DNA from: Chelativorans intermedius
GTDB lineage: Bacteria > Pseudomonadota > Alphaproteobacteria > Rhizobiales > Rhizobiaceae
Length of the DNA: 64,000 bases
Reading direction: 5' to 3'
Assembly (NCBI RefSeq): GCF_025398255.1
Contig: NZ_JAODNW010000005.1
Coordinates: 101,001-165,000, forward strand
Below the pieces are notes generated by a model, which saw nothing but the letters and a program-made list of their open reading frames with translations, ran no database searches and had not been told where the DNA came from. Shown here one piece after another: positions 28,831 through 37,150 of the stretch (position 1 is its first letter; each line of letters opens with the position of its first letter). A program made the position numbers and the translations under genes.

Positions 28831-29388
28831 CTAAGGCTCCAGCTCGACATCCCAGTAGAGGAAGTCCATCCAGCTCTCGTGAAGATAGTTGGGCGGGAAC
28901 AGCCGGCCATTGTTGTGCAGATCCTGCACGGTGGGCCGGTAGGGCTTCTGCTGCGGCCACATCTTGGCCTGCGCCGGCATCAGTCCGCCCTTCTTCAGGT
29001 TGCAGGGCGAGCAGGCGGCCACCACGTTCTCCCACGACGTGACACCGCCGGAGCGGCGCGGCACCACATGGTCGAAGGTGAGGTCCTCGTTCGATCCGCA
29101 GTACTGGCACTGGAAACGGTCGCGCAGGAAGACGTTGAATCGGGTGAAGGCCGGATAGCGCGACGGCTTCACATAGGTCTTGAGGCTGACGACGCTCGGC
29201 ACCTTCATCGAGAAGGAGGGAGAGCAGACCGCATGCTCATATTCGGCGACGATGTTCACCCGGTCGAGAAACACGGCCTTGATGGCATCCTGCCACGACC
29301 ACAGCGACAGGGGGTAGTAGCTGAGCGGACGATAGTCCGCATTCAACACCAGAGCGGGCAAGCCGTCTGGCGATACAGCGATCGTCAC
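28831..29388 (-). CDS. HNH endonuclease-domain protein
   Basis: The 185-residue protein has an HNH domain at about residues 90-135: FQCQYCG (C94, C97), the DHVVPRRSGG catalytic loop (D106, H107), and ACSPCN (C126, C129, N130). This C-x2-C zinc-ribbon HNH type, with an N-terminal VLNADYRPL motif, is widespread and chromosomal; its biological target is unknown, and there is no phage context here. The start is GTG after GGAG/AAGGA. It is convergent with dsbB. Confidence 0.88.
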   Translation of the reverse strand: MTIAVSPDGLPALVLNADYRPLSYYPLSLWSWQDAIKAVFLDRVNIVAEYEHAVCSPSFSMKVPSVVSLKTYVKPSRYPAFTRFNVFLRDRFQCQYCGSNEDLTFDHVVPRRSGGVTSWENVVAACSPCNLKKGGLMPAQAKMWPQQKPYRPTVQDLHNNGRLFPPNYLHESWMDFLYWDVELEP

Positions 29389-29514
29389 GGTCCTTAAGCT
29401 CCTTCGCCAGGCAGATCGATCGGTGCGGATACTGTAAGCAGGTCATGACAGGAATGTGAAGCACTATTCGCATGGCGGCCAGGCAGGGGCAAAAAATGCT
29501 GGTTTCCCGCATCC

Positions 29515-30159
29515 TTAAGCCGCCGGCGCGGCTTCCCGGCCTCGCAGTTCGCGCCAGTAGGCCCAGAACAGGCGTGCCGCGACGGAGCGCCAGGGACGCC
29601 ATGATTCGGCCATCCGGGCCAGGCTTTCGGCGCTCGGGCGCTCCTCCAGCGCCAGCGCGTGGGCCACCGCGCCGCGCAGGGCGACATCGCCGGCGGGAAA
29701 GATGTCGGCATGGCCGGCCGCCACAAGAAGGTAGACCTCCGCCGTCCATGGTCCGATGCCGGGCACGGCGGTCAGCGCGGCCACCGCCTCCTCGGGCGGC
29801 TGCGTATCGAGGTGCTCAAGGTCCAGCGAGCGGTCGACCAGCGCCGCGGCAAGCGCGCTCAGCGCCCGCTGCTTGGCGCGCGAAAGGCCCGCCTCGACGA
29901 GCGCTGCCTCGCCCGCGGCGAGAAGCCGTGCCGGTGTCAGCGGGTCCACCAGCCGGCAGAGCCGGGCGAGCATCGCCTCGGCGCTGGCGCGCGAGACCTG
30001 CTGAGCGACGATCACCGAGGCAAGGCTTGCAAAGCCCGGCGGGCTGCGCCGCAGCGGCACGTCGCCCGCCGCCACGCGCACCGGCGCCAGCCGCGGGTCG
30101 CGCGCCACCAGCGCATCGAGCCCGAGGGCAATATCGTTCGGCGTTTCGATGCGTTGCAC
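29515..30159 (-). CDS. DNA-3-methyladenine glycosylase II (AlkA-like)
   Basis: This HhH-GPD base-excision repair glycosylase removes alkylated purines from DNA. The 214-residue product has the helix-hairpin-helix AVPGIGPWTAEVYLL (residues 131-145) and the catalytic aspartate in IFPAGDVALR (D158). An AlkA-type N-terminal domain is missing, giving the short form common in this group. The start is GTG with AAGGGACGAA upstream. It is divergent from gluQ, 79 bases apart. Confidence 0.9.
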   Translation of the reverse strand: MQRIETPNDIALGLDALVARDPRLAPVRVAAGDVPLRRSPPGFASLASVIVAQQVSRASAEAMLARLCRLVDPLTPARLLAAGEAALVEAGLSRAKQRALSALAAALVDRSLDLEHLDTQPPEEAVAALTAVPGIGPWTAEVYLLVAAGHADIFPAGDVALRGAVAHALALEERPSAESLARMAESWRPWRSVAARLFWAYWRELRGREAAPAA

Positions 30160-30238
30160 GGCCTTCGTCCCTTGCGGTTTTCGCGGTGCGAGCTAAGCAT
30201 GCGGGCATGGCCAGAACAATCCGTTTCCTGCCCGGCTC

Positions 30239-31126
30239 ATGAGCTCTCCCGTCTTCCGTTTCGCGCCCAGCCCCAATGGGGCGCTGCATTTGGGCCATGC
30301 CTACTCGGCGCTTCTCAACCACGCCATGGCGCGGGCAGCCGACGGCCGGTTCCTGCTGCGCATCGAGGACATCGACACCGCCCGCTGCACGCCGCAGTTC
30401 GAGGAAGCCATCCATCGCGACCTTGCTTGGCTGGGGCTTGCGTGGGAGGAGCCGGTGCGCCGCCAGTCGGAGCATTTCGACGACTATGCGCAGGCGCTGG
30501 AACGGCTGGTGGAGGCGGGCATGGTCTATCCCTCCTTCCTGAGCCGCAGCGAGGCGCGCGCCTATATCGCCGATGCGCAGGCGGACGGCGCGCCCTGGCC
30601 GCGCGATCCCGACGGTGTGCCGCATTTCCCGCCCGTCGACCGGATGCGCCCGGAATCGGAACGCCGCCGGCGCATGGCCGAAGGCGAGCCCTATGCCTGG
30701 CGGCTCGACATGGCGGCGGCGACCGCCCATGTGGGCGGGCCGCTGTTCTGGGACGAGGACGGCAGCGGGCCGCAGGGCGAGGCCGGCCGCGTGCCGGCAA
30801 GGCCGCAGGAATGGGGTGACGTGGTGATCGCGCGCAAGGAGACGCCGGCCAGCTATCACCTCTCGGTGGTGGTGGACGACGCGCTGCAGGGCATCACGCA
30901 TGTGGTGCGCGGGCGCGATCTCTTCCATGCCACCGCCGTCCACCGCCTGCTGCAGGAGCTTCTGGGCCTGCCCGTGCCGCTCTACCACCACCACGCCCTC
31001 ATCCTCGACGAGGAGGGGCGCAAGCTCTCCAAGAGCCGCGGGGACACGGGAATTGCGGCGCTGCGCGAGGCGGGAGCCACCCCGCGCGACATCGCCCGCA
31101 TGGTGGGGCTCGAAACGCGCCCCTAG
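30239..31126 (+). CDS. gluQ: Glutamyl-Q tRNA(Asp) synthetase
   Basis: GluQ-RS is a catalytic-core paralogue of GluRS that attaches glutamate to queuosine in the anticodon wobble of tRNA-Asp. The 295-residue protein has the class-I signatures HLGH (17-20) in RFAPSPNGALHLGHAY and KLSKS near residue 262, RIEDIDTARCT, and no anticodon-binding domain, which separates it from GltX (about 470 residues). It links functionally with the queuosine-precursor transporter at the left edge, though the two are not adjacent. Confidence 0.93.
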   Translation: MSSPVFRFAPSPNGALHLGHAYSALLNHAMARAADGRFLLRIEDIDTARCTPQFEEAIHRDLAWLGLAWEEPVRRQSEHFDDYAQALERLVEAGMVYPSFLSRSEARAYIADAQADGAPWPRDPDGVPHFPPVDRMRPESERRRRMAEGEPYAWRLDMAAATAHVGGPLFWDEDGSGPQGEAGRVPARPQEWGDVVIARKETPASYHLSVVVDDALQGITHVVRGRDLFHATAVHRLLQELLGLPVPLYHHHALILDEEGRKLSKSRGDTGIAALREAGATPRDIARMVGLETRP

Positions 31127-31211
31127 ACCGGTTCATCTATCTGTTTTTGCCGCATTTGTGCGACGCCAGATGTTTCCTTCAGGCTGCAAAATGCCGTAGC
31201 GGTCTGGCCGA

Positions 31212-31232
31212 GACAGATGGTACCCATCTGTC
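31212..31232. repeat. Perfect inverted repeat between gluQ and the convergent small membrane gene
   Basis: GACAGATGG-TAC-CCATCTGTC has 9-base arms (31212-31220 and 31224-31232) around three bases. It sits in the 125-base gap between two convergent genes, so a bidirectional terminator is possible, but there is no T-run. A symmetrical operator is the alternative; no regulator gene is adjacent. Confidence 0.5.
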
Positions 31233-31251
31233 GGGATCGCACCACTAACCA

Positions 31252-31542
31252 CTAGAAGAACCGGGCAAGCCCCAGTTTGGCGAACACCAGCGCGAGAAGC
31301 AGCACGAAGGCACCGCCCAGGCTGGCAAGCGCCGCATCCAGCAGGGTGTCGAAGCGGATGCCGTAGAGATTGGCGCCCTGGATGGCCCCGAAAAAGCCGA
31401 GGGTGACGATCGCCGCGTTGCCGAGCACGCCGAAGCCGGCATCGCGCAGCAGCGCGTTGAGGGCGATGGAAAACAGATAGGCAAGCAGCACCACCGTGAC
31501 CGCGGCCATGATGAGCCAGCTTGCGTCGAGCCTCATGAGCAT
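31252..31542 (-). CDS. Small integral membrane protein, unknown function
   Basis: The 96-residue product has three or four hydrophobic segments (LIMAAVTVVLLAYLFSIALN, AAIVTLGFFGAIQGANLYG, ASLGGAFVLLLALVFAKLGL) and ends LARFF. ATG at 31542 (MLMRLD) or 31536 are both possible; neither has a strong ribosome-binding site. It lies 86 bases after the YihY gene on the same strand and is probably co-expressed. I do not recognise a named family. Confidence 0.6.
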   Translation of the reverse strand: MLMRLDASWLIMAAVTVVLLAYLFSIALNALLRDAGFGVLGNAAIVTLGFFGAIQGANLYGIRFDTLLDAALASLGGAFVLLLALVFAKLGLARFF

Positions 31543-31628
31543 ATGGCGCCCCGCCGGCCGGTGGCCGGCGCTCCGGTGCTTTTGGTGCGCCAGCATAGCC
31601 AGCAAAGCTTTCGCTTTTCTTGCCGTGC

Positions 31629-32477
31629 TCAGTGCGCCGCTATGGGCCGGCCGCGATGGCGCATGATGGCGGCGTTGATCTCGCCGCCCAGGATGAAGAC
31701 CGCCGATATGATGTAGAGGAAGACGACGGCGATCATGATCGAGGCCAGCCCGGCATAGGTGCTCGCATAGCTGTTGAAGTGGGCGAGATAGGCCGCAAAC
31801 AGGCTCGATCCGGCCAGCCAGCCCGCCAGCGTGAAGACGATTCCGGGCATCACGTCGGCAAGCCGCCGCCGGCCTGCCGGCAGCCACAGATGCACCAGGG
31901 CAAGCGCCCCCACAAGCACTGCCACCGCGATCACATAGCGCCACAGCGTGATGGTGCCGAGATAGGGCTCGATCCACTCCAGGTGCCTGGCGGCCAGGCT
32001 GGCGGCCACCGGCACCACCACGAGCAGCAGGCTGATCGTCAGGAAGCCTGCCGTGGCCACCAGCACGAAGCCGAGGCTCTGGATCCGCAGCCAGATGAAG
32101 GAGCGGCGTTCGTTGACCCGGTAGGCGCGATTGAGCGACAGCCGCAGCGCCTCCACGCCGTTGGAGGCGAAGAAGGCCGCACCCGCCACGCCGAGCGTGA
32201 GCACGCCGCCGCGCCGTGCCTTCAGCACGTTTTCCACCTCGGCGCCGATCGGCCCGGCCACCTCCTGCGGCAGCGTCTCGAAGATGAGGTGCACCACCCG
32301 GTCGGCATAGGCCCCCGCGCCCAGGAAGCTCGCCAGCGCAACGGTGAAGATCAGGAAGGGAAACAGCGCCATGATGGCGTTGATCGCCAGGTGGCTGGCC
32401 ATCGCCCAGCCATCGTCGGTATTGAAGTGGCCGAGGGCCTCGCCTGCGATCCGTCTGAACGCCGTCAGTGCATGCAC
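31629..32477 (-). CDS. YihY/BrkB-family inner-membrane protein
   Basis: The 282-residue protein has about six transmembrane helices and YihY-family features: DDGWAMASHLAINAIMALFP, SNGVEALRLSLNRAY, and the last-helix segment FLYIISAVFILGGEINAAI. The names RNase BN and virulence factor are historical misassignments; the function is unknown. The start is GTG with GAGGG eight bases upstream; the nearby ATG is out of frame. It is divergent from the SDR gene. Confidence 0.88.
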   Translation of the reverse strand: MHALTAFRRIAGEALGHFNTDDGWAMASHLAINAIMALFPFLIFTVALASFLGAGAYADRVVHLIFETLPQEVAGPIGAEVENVLKARRGGVLTLGVAGAAFFASNGVEALRLSLNRAYRVNERRSFIWLRIQSLGFVLVATAGFLTISLLLVVVPVAASLAARHLEWIEPYLGTITLWRYVIAVAVLVGALALVHLWLPAGRRRLADVMPGIVFTLAGWLAGSSLFAAYLAHFNSYASTYAGLASIMIAVVFLYIISAVFILGGEINAAIMRHRGRPIAAH

Positions 32478-32581
32478 GTTTCAAGCCCTCGCCGGTTTGT
32501 GCCCTTCATGGGCCTCGATTTGTCCTGGCCGAGCGAATATGTGAAACCGCCATCGTTATGCAACAATACGGTCCCGCCTCC

Positions 32582-33415
32582 ATGACGCAGAACGCCACCA
32601 TCCTGCTGACCGGCGCCTCCTCCGGCATCGGCGCCTATTGCGCCCGCGCCCTCAAGCGCGAGGGCTGGCGCGTTTTTGCCACGGCGCGCAGGAAGGAAGA
32701 CATCGCGAGGCTGGAGGAGGAAGGCATCGAGGCCTTCTATCTCGACTACCGCGAGCCCGCCTCCATCGGCGCGCTTGTCGAGGCGGTGCTGGCGCGCACC
32801 GGCGGGCGGCTCGACGCGCTTTTCAACAACGGCGCCTATGCGCAGGCCGGCGCGGTGGAGGACCTGCCCGTGGAAGCGCTGCGCGAGCAGTTCGAGGCGA
32901 ATGTCTTCGGCTGGCACGATCTGACGCGGCGCATCGTGCCGGTCATGCGCACCCAGGGTCATGGCCGCATCGTCCATTGCTCATCCATCCTCGGCCTGCT
33001 GCCGGTCACCTATCGCGGCGCCTATGCCGCCTCCAAGCACGCGCTCGAAGGGCTTATGCTGTGCATGCGGGCGGAGCTTTCCGGCTCCGGCATCCAGGTC
33101 TCGCTCATCGAGCCCGGACCCATCCGCTCGCGCATCGCCGCCAACGGGCTGGCCTGGTTCGAGCGCAACATCGACATCGAGGGTTCCGTCCACCGCGTCG
33201 CCTATCAGGCGCAGCTTGCGCGCCTGCGGGCCGGCGGCACGAGCTCGCGCTTCAAGCTGGGGCCGGAGGCCGTCCACAGGGTTTTGCGCCACGCGCTTCT
33301 TCACCCGCGCCCGCGCCCGCATTATGTCGTAACCTTGCCGGCGAAGATCGGTGTGGCCTTGAAGCGGCTTTTGCCCGCCTCGATGCTCTACCGCATTCTC
33401 GCCACCCGGGCGTGA
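32582..33415 (+). CDS. Short-chain dehydrogenase/reductase (SDR), substrate unknown
   Basis: The 277-residue Rossmann enzyme has the classical SDR motifs: TGASSGIG (10-17, NAD(P) binding), NNGAYA, catalytic Ser in VHCSSILG and YxxxK in YAASKHALEG. The arginine after the glycine motif (ATARRKED) suggests NADPH. The C-terminus LLPASMLYRILATRA is hydrophobic, as in membrane-associated ketoreductases. The order YihY, SDR, HIG1-like, pduO, rhomboid and etfBA is seen in related bacteria. Confidence 0.9.
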   Translation: MTQNATILLTGASSGIGAYCARALKREGWRVFATARRKEDIARLEEEGIEAFYLDYREPASIGALVEAVLARTGGRLDALFNNGAYAQAGAVEDLPVEALREQFEANVFGWHDLTRRIVPVMRTQGHGRIVHCSSILGLLPVTYRGAYAASKHALEGLMLCMRAELSGSGIQVSLIEPGPIRSRIAANGLAWFERNIDIEGSVHRVAYQAQLARLRAGGTSSRFKLGPEAVHRVLRHALLHPRPRPHYVVTLPAKIGVALKRLLPASMLYRILATRA

Positions 33416-33449
33416 TGGTCGCGCCAACCCGCAACGAAAGCGAAAGCCC

Positions 33450-33647
33450 ATGTCCACCGTCTTCAACATCCTGGCCGTCGCCGTCATGCTGGCGGTCGTG
33501 TTCGTTCTTCTGCGCGGCCTCCTCAACATGATGCGCGGCGGCTCGGGCAACACTTCCAACAAGCTCATGCAGGCGCGCGTGGCCTTGCAGTTCGTGGCCA
33601 TCGTGCTTCTGGTGCTTGCCATGTGGTTCGCCCAGGGGCGGGGCTGA
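33450..33647 (+). CDS. HIG1-like twin transmembrane helix small protein
   Basis: The 65-residue protein has two helices (LAVAVMLAVVFVLLRGLLNM and VALQFVAIVLLVLAMWFAQG) joined by the loop GSGNTSNKLMQARV, the pattern of the HIG_1_N family. HIG1 proteins stabilise respiratory complexes in mitochondria; the alphaproteobacterial members are presumed to associate with cytochrome oxidase, which is an inference. It ends three bases before pduO and is probably co-transcribed. Confidence 0.85.
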   Translation: MSTVFNILAVAVMLAVVFVLLRGLLNMMRGGSGNTSNKLMQARVALQFVAIVLLVLAMWFAQGRG

Positions 33648-33650
33648 GCC

Positions 33651-34232
33651 ATGGTCAAGCTCAACAGGATCTACACCCGCACGGGCGACGACGGCACCAC
33701 CGGCCTCGCCGCTGGCCCCAGGCGCGCCAAGAGCGATCTGCGCGTCGAGGCGTTCGGCACGGTGGACGAGGCCAGCGCCTGCATCGGCATGGCGCGCGTG
33801 CACACCGCTGCAAGCCATCCCGAGATCGACGCGCTGCTGATGCGCGTGCAGAACGATCTTTTCGACCTCGGTGCCGATCTGGCAACGCCGGAGGGCGCGC
33901 GCAAGCCCGAGCATGAGCCGCTGCGCATCGTTGCCGCGCAGGTGGAACGCCTGGAGCGCGAGATCGACGCGCTGAATGCCGGGCTTTCTGCGCTCTCCTC
34001 CTTCGTGCTGCCCGGCGGCACGCCGGCGGCGGCTGCCCTGCATCTGGCGCGCACCGTGGCGCGGCGCGCCGAGCGGCTGATGGTGGCGCTCGCCCGCACG
34101 CCGGGCGAGACCGTCAACGCCGAGGCGCTGCGCTATATCAACCGCCTTTCCGATCTGCTCTTCGTCGCCGCCCGGGCACTCAACGACAATGGGGCGCGCG
34201 ACGTCCTGTGGGTGCCGGGGCAGAACCGCTGA
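33651..34232 (+). CDS. pduO: PduO-type cob(I)alamin adenosyltransferase
   Basis: This cytoplasmic enzyme transfers adenosine from ATP to cobalt(I) corrinoid, making adenosylcobalamin. The 193-residue product has the family ATP-binding motif YTRTGDDGTTGLAAG, RVEAFGTVDEASACIG, and the C-terminal helix with RYINRLSDLLFVAARALN. It complements the CobS/CobT cluster 30 kb away. It overlaps no neighbour and is followed six bases later by the rhomboid gene. Confidence 0.95.
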   Translation: MVKLNRIYTRTGDDGTTGLAAGPRRAKSDLRVEAFGTVDEASACIGMARVHTAASHPEIDALLMRVQNDLFDLGADLATPEGARKPEHEPLRIVAAQVERLEREIDALNAGLSALSSFVLPGGTPAAAALHLARTVARRAERLMVALARTPGETVNAEALRYINRLSDLLFVAARALNDNGARDVLWVPGQNR

Positions 34233-34238
34233 AGGCCC

Positions 34239-34955
34239 ATGTTCATCCCGCTTCACGATGCCAACAGCCTGCGCCACATTCGGCGCCAGTATGTCACGCT
34301 GGGCATCATCGCCCTCAATGTGCTGGCCTGGCTTGCGACGTCGCTGGGGGGCGCCGATCTGACGCAGGCGGCGGCCCTCGGGCTGGGCTTCATTCCTTCC
34401 GTCGCCCATGAACTGGCCGTGCTGCCGCCGGAGCTGGACCTCGTTCCGGTGCCGCTTACCTATGTCACCTACGCCTTCCTCCACGCCGATCTTGTGCATC
34501 TGGGCGGCAACATGCTGTTCCTGTGGGTGTTCGGCGACAATGTGGAGGATGCGCTGGGCCATCTGCGCTTTCTCTTCTTCTACCTTGCCTGCGCTGTGGC
34601 GGGAGCGGCCTTTCACGGCATGATCGAGCCCGAATCGCAGGCGCCGCTCATCGGCGCCTCGGGTGCCGTGGCCGGCGTCGTCGCCGCCTATCTCATCCTG
34701 CATCCGCGGGTGAAGCTGTGGGTCCTGGCCTTCGCCCGCCTTCCGCTGCGCCTGCCTGCCTATGTGGTGCTGGCGCTGTGGATCGGCATGCAGTTCTTCA
34801 TGTTCGCCTTCGACCGCGAAAACCAGATCTCCTGGGCCGCCCATGTCGGCGGCATTCTCGCCGGTGCCCTGCTGGTGGTCGTGCTGCGCCGCCCCGGCGT
34901 GGCGTTGCTGGATCGGGGAGTGGGAGGCGGGCAAAGAGCGGGGAATGGCGAGTAG
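34239..34955 (+). CDS. Rhomboid-family intramembrane serine protease
   Basis: The 238-residue protein has six or seven hydrophobic helices with the rhomboid catalytic dyad: Ser141 in GASGAVAG and His202 in AAHVGG, plus HADLVHLGGNMLFLWVFGDNVE, which contains the conserved helix-2 region. Rhomboids cleave membrane proteins within the bilayer. The last residues (GGGQRAGNGE) and the stop codon lie inside the heptamer repeat array that follows, so the C-terminus has been altered or extended by that element. Confidence 0.9.
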   Translation: MFIPLHDANSLRHIRRQYVTLGIIALNVLAWLATSLGGADLTQAAALGLGFIPSVAHELAVLPPELDLVPVPLTYVTYAFLHADLVHLGGNMLFLWVFGDNVEDALGHLRFLFFYLACAVAGAAFHGMIEPESQAPLIGASGAVAGVVAAYLILHPRVKLWVLAFARLPLRLPAYVVLALWIGMQFFMFAFDRENQISWAAHVGGILAGALLVVVLRRPGVALLDRGVGGGQRAGNGE

Positions 34956-35017
34956 CGAGTGGGGAATAGCGAATAGGGAATAGCGAATAGCGAATAGCGA
35001 ATAGGGAGTGGAGAATG
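34941..35017 (+). repeat. Tandem array of 11 degenerate heptamers GSGARTR
   Basis: Starting at 34941 the sequence divides into 7-base units without a break: GGGAATG, GCGAGTA, GCGAGTG, GGGAATA, GCGAATA, GGGAATA, then GCGAATA three times, GGGAGTG and GAGAATG. The first two units overlap the rhomboid 3' end and supply its stop codon. The same heptamers occur in reverse orientation 51 bases further on. The base composition is much richer in A+T than the surroundings. Confidence 0.85.
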
Positions 35018-35068
35018 ACAGGTGTCCTCGCAGTCGATGTTTGGCACGGATTGCCGCGTTCCTTTCAT

Positions 35069-35117
35069 CGCTCCCTCTTCGCTGCTCCCTATTCCCTATT
35101 CGCTATTCGCTACTCGC
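35069..35117 (-). repeat. Inverted array of 7 heptamers matching the upstream array
   Basis: On the minus strand the units read GCGAGTA, GCGAATA, GCGAATA, GGGAATA, GGGAGCA, GCGAAGA and GGGAGCG. The array is therefore an inverted, shorter copy of the array at 34941-35017, and the transcript could fold into a long hairpin with a 51-base unpaired centre (35018-35068) that shows no gene. Possible roles are a terminator or mRNA-protecting structure for the rhomboid message, or a dispersed genomic repeat; the window cannot decide. Confidence 0.85.
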
Positions 35118-35146
35118 TACTTCACCTTTCACGAAGCGCCGGCATA

Positions 35147-35175
35147 TTGACGTACACGTCAGGTCTCACTACGGT
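35147..35175 (+). promoter_or_regulatory. Candidate etfB promoter overlapped by a TGACGT-AC-ACGTCA operator-like palindrome
   Basis: TTGACG (35147-35152) and TACGGT (35170-35175) are 17 bases apart. The palindrome TGACGT-AC-ACGTCA (35148-35161) covers the -35, so a dimeric regulator bound there would control the etfB-etfA genes. The ACGT-NN-ACGT core resembles sites I recall for MerR-type regulators of acyl-CoA or branched-chain catabolism (LiuR type); that link is tentative. Confidence 0.5.
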
Positions 35176-35319
35176 TCGGCGGCTTCCGGCATGGCCGTGT
35201 CCTTCGGGGGGAGGGTGCGCTGTTCCATTTTGCCCAGGGCATGGCGGAAATCAGCCATCGGACCGGGCCTTGCGCTGATATCCAGCGCCGGGCTGCGGAG
35301 TTGAGAAAGGTGAATGCGC

Positions 35320-36069
35320 ATGAAGGTCCTTGTTCCTGTGAAGCGGGTGATCGACGCGAATGTGAAGCCGCGGGTCAAAGCGGATGGTTCGGGCGTCGAG
35401 CTTGCCAATGTGAAGATGGCAATGAACCCGTTCGACGAGATCGCGGTGGAGGAAGCGATCCGGCTCAAGGAGGCGGGCAAGGCGGAGGAGATCGTGGCGG
35501 TGTCCATCGGGCCGGCCCAGGCGCAGGAGACGCTGCGCACGGCGCTTGCCATGGGGGCCGACCGCGCCATCCTCGTCAAGACCGAGGAGATGGTGGAGCC
35601 GCTCGACGTGGCGAAGATACTCAAGGGCGTTGCCGAGGAGGAGAAGCCGGGTCTCATCATCCTGGGCAAGCAGGCGATCGACGACGATTCGAACCAGACC
35701 GGGCAGATGCTGGCCGCCCTTCTGGGCTGGGCGCAGGGCACCTTCGCCTCCAAGGTTGAGATCGAGGGCGAGACGGCCACCGTCACGCGCGAGGTGGATG
35801 GCGGGCTGCAGGTGGTGGCGCTGAAGCTGCCGGCGGTGGTGACGACCGATCTGCGCTTGAACCAGCCGCGCTATGCCTCGCTGCCCAACATCATGAAGGC
35901 CAAGAAGAAGCCGCTTGGCGAGAAGAGCCCGGCCGACTACGGCGTGGAGGTGCGCGCGCGCCTGAAAGTGCTGAAGACGGAGGAACCGGCGGGCCGCAAG
36001 GCGGGCGTGAAGGTCAAGGATGTCGCCGAGCTGGTCGACAAGCTGAAGAACGAAGCGGGCGTTCTCTGA
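35320..36069 (+). CDS. etfB: Electron transfer flavoprotein subunit beta
   Basis: EtfB pairs with EtfA to carry electrons from acyl-CoA dehydrogenases such as FadE to ETF-ubiquinone oxidoreductase. The 249-residue product begins [19 protein letters not shown] and contains the [18 protein letters not shown] adenine-nucleotide segment and the signature [21 protein letters not shown]. The second of two close ATGs is chosen: GAAAGG lies nine bases before it, and it gives the conserved N-terminus; the ATG at 35314 would add two residues. Confidence 0.96.
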   Translation: MKVLVPVKRVIDANVKPRVKADGSGVELANVKMAMNPFDEIAVEEAIRLKEAGKAEEIVAVSIGPAQAQETLRTALAMGADRAILVKTEEMVEPLDVAKILKGVAEEEKPGLIILGKQAIDDDSNQTGQMLAALLGWAQGTFASKVEIEGETATVTREVDGGLQVVALKLPAVVTTDLRLNQPRYASLPNIMKAKKKPLGEKSPADYGVEVRARLKVLKTEEPAGRKAGVKVKDVAELVDKLKNEAGVL

Positions 36070-36095
36070 CAGGCTCCAGAACAAGGAAGAACGAG

Positions 36096-37025
36096 ATGGC
36101 CATTCTCCTCATCGCCGAACACGACAACCAGCATCTTTCCGAGCAGACGGCCAAGGCGCTGGCGGCGGCCAGCCAGATCGGCGGCGACATCGACATTCTG
36201 GTGGCGGGCAGGGACGCCAGGCCCGCCGCGGAAGCGGCGGCGAAGCTTGCGGGCGTGCGCAAGGTGCTGCTGGCCGAGAGCGAGGCGCTGGCGGAGCGTC
36301 TGGCCGAGCCGCTGGCGGCCACCATTCTTTCGCTGAGCGAGGGCTACGACACCTTCGTGGCGCCGGCCACGACGACGGGCAAGAACGTGATGCCGCGCGT
36401 TGCGGCCCTTCTCGACGTGATGCAGGTCTCCGACATCATCGAGGTGGTGAGTGCCACCACCTTCAAGCGCCCCACCTATGCCGGCAACGCCATCCAGACG
36501 GTGGAAACCACTGATGCCAAGCGCGTCATCACGGTGCGCACCTCCTCCTTCCAGGCGGCGGGCGAGGGCGGTTCGGCGAGCCTGGAGACGGTCGAGGCGG
36601 CGGCCGATCCCGGCCTTTCCAGCTTTGTCGAGAACCGCATCGAGGAGAGCGACCGGCCGGAGCTGACCTCCGCCAGGATCATCATCTCCGGCGGCCGGGC
36701 GCTCGGCTCGGCGGAGAAGTTCCAGGAGGTCATCCTGCCGGTGGCCGACAAGCTGGGCGCGGCCGTCGGTGCGTCGCGCGCGGCGGTGGACGCCGGCTAT
36801 GCGCCCAACGACTGGCAGGTGGGCCAGACGGGCAAGGTGGTCGCCCCCGACCTCTACATCGCCTGCGGCATCTCCGGGGCCATCCAGCACCTGGCGGGCA
36901 TGAAGGACTCCAAGGTCATCGTCGCCATCAACAAGGACGAGGAGGCGCCCATTTTCCAGGTCGCCGACTACGGGCTGGTGGCCGACCTCTTCGAGGCCCT
37001 GCCGGAGCTCGAAAAGGCGCTTTGA
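36096..37025 (+). CDS. etfA: Electron transfer flavoprotein subunit alpha
   Basis: EtfA binds FAD in the heterodimeric electron transfer flavoprotein. The 309-residue product has N-terminal ETF domain residues ([12 protein letters not shown]) and the C-terminal FAD-binding half with [36 protein letters not shown] and the dinucleotide signature [20 protein letters not shown]. The gap to etfB is 26 bases with AAGGAAGAACG before the ATG, so the two are one operon. Confidence 0.97.
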   Translation: MAILLIAEHDNQHLSEQTAKALAAASQIGGDIDILVAGRDARPAAEAAAKLAGVRKVLLAESEALAERLAEPLAATILSLSEGYDTFVAPATTTGKNVMPRVAALLDVMQVSDIIEVVSATTFKRPTYAGNAIQTVETTDAKRVITVRTSSFQAAGEGGSASLETVEAAADPGLSSFVENRIEESDRPELTSARIIISGGRALGSAEKFQEVILPVADKLGAAVGASRAAVDAGYAPNDWQVGQTGKVVAPDLYIACGISGAIQHLAGMKDSKVIVAINKDEEAPIFQVADYGLVADLFEALPELEKAL

Positions 37026-37150
37026 CATTCTTCAAAGCGCGTGCACAATTCGTGAAGGGCGGGGTAGACGCGGCTCTCCCGCCCTTTTAGGTTGCGCTGC
37101 AGCAAGAGCATGAGCAGGTGCCGCAGGGACCTGCCAACAGGATCGGTGAC

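Noticed and set aside
34941..35117. CRISPR-like array
   Set aside because: The units are 7 bases with no spacers and no cas genes; they are direct tandem repeats in facing arrays.
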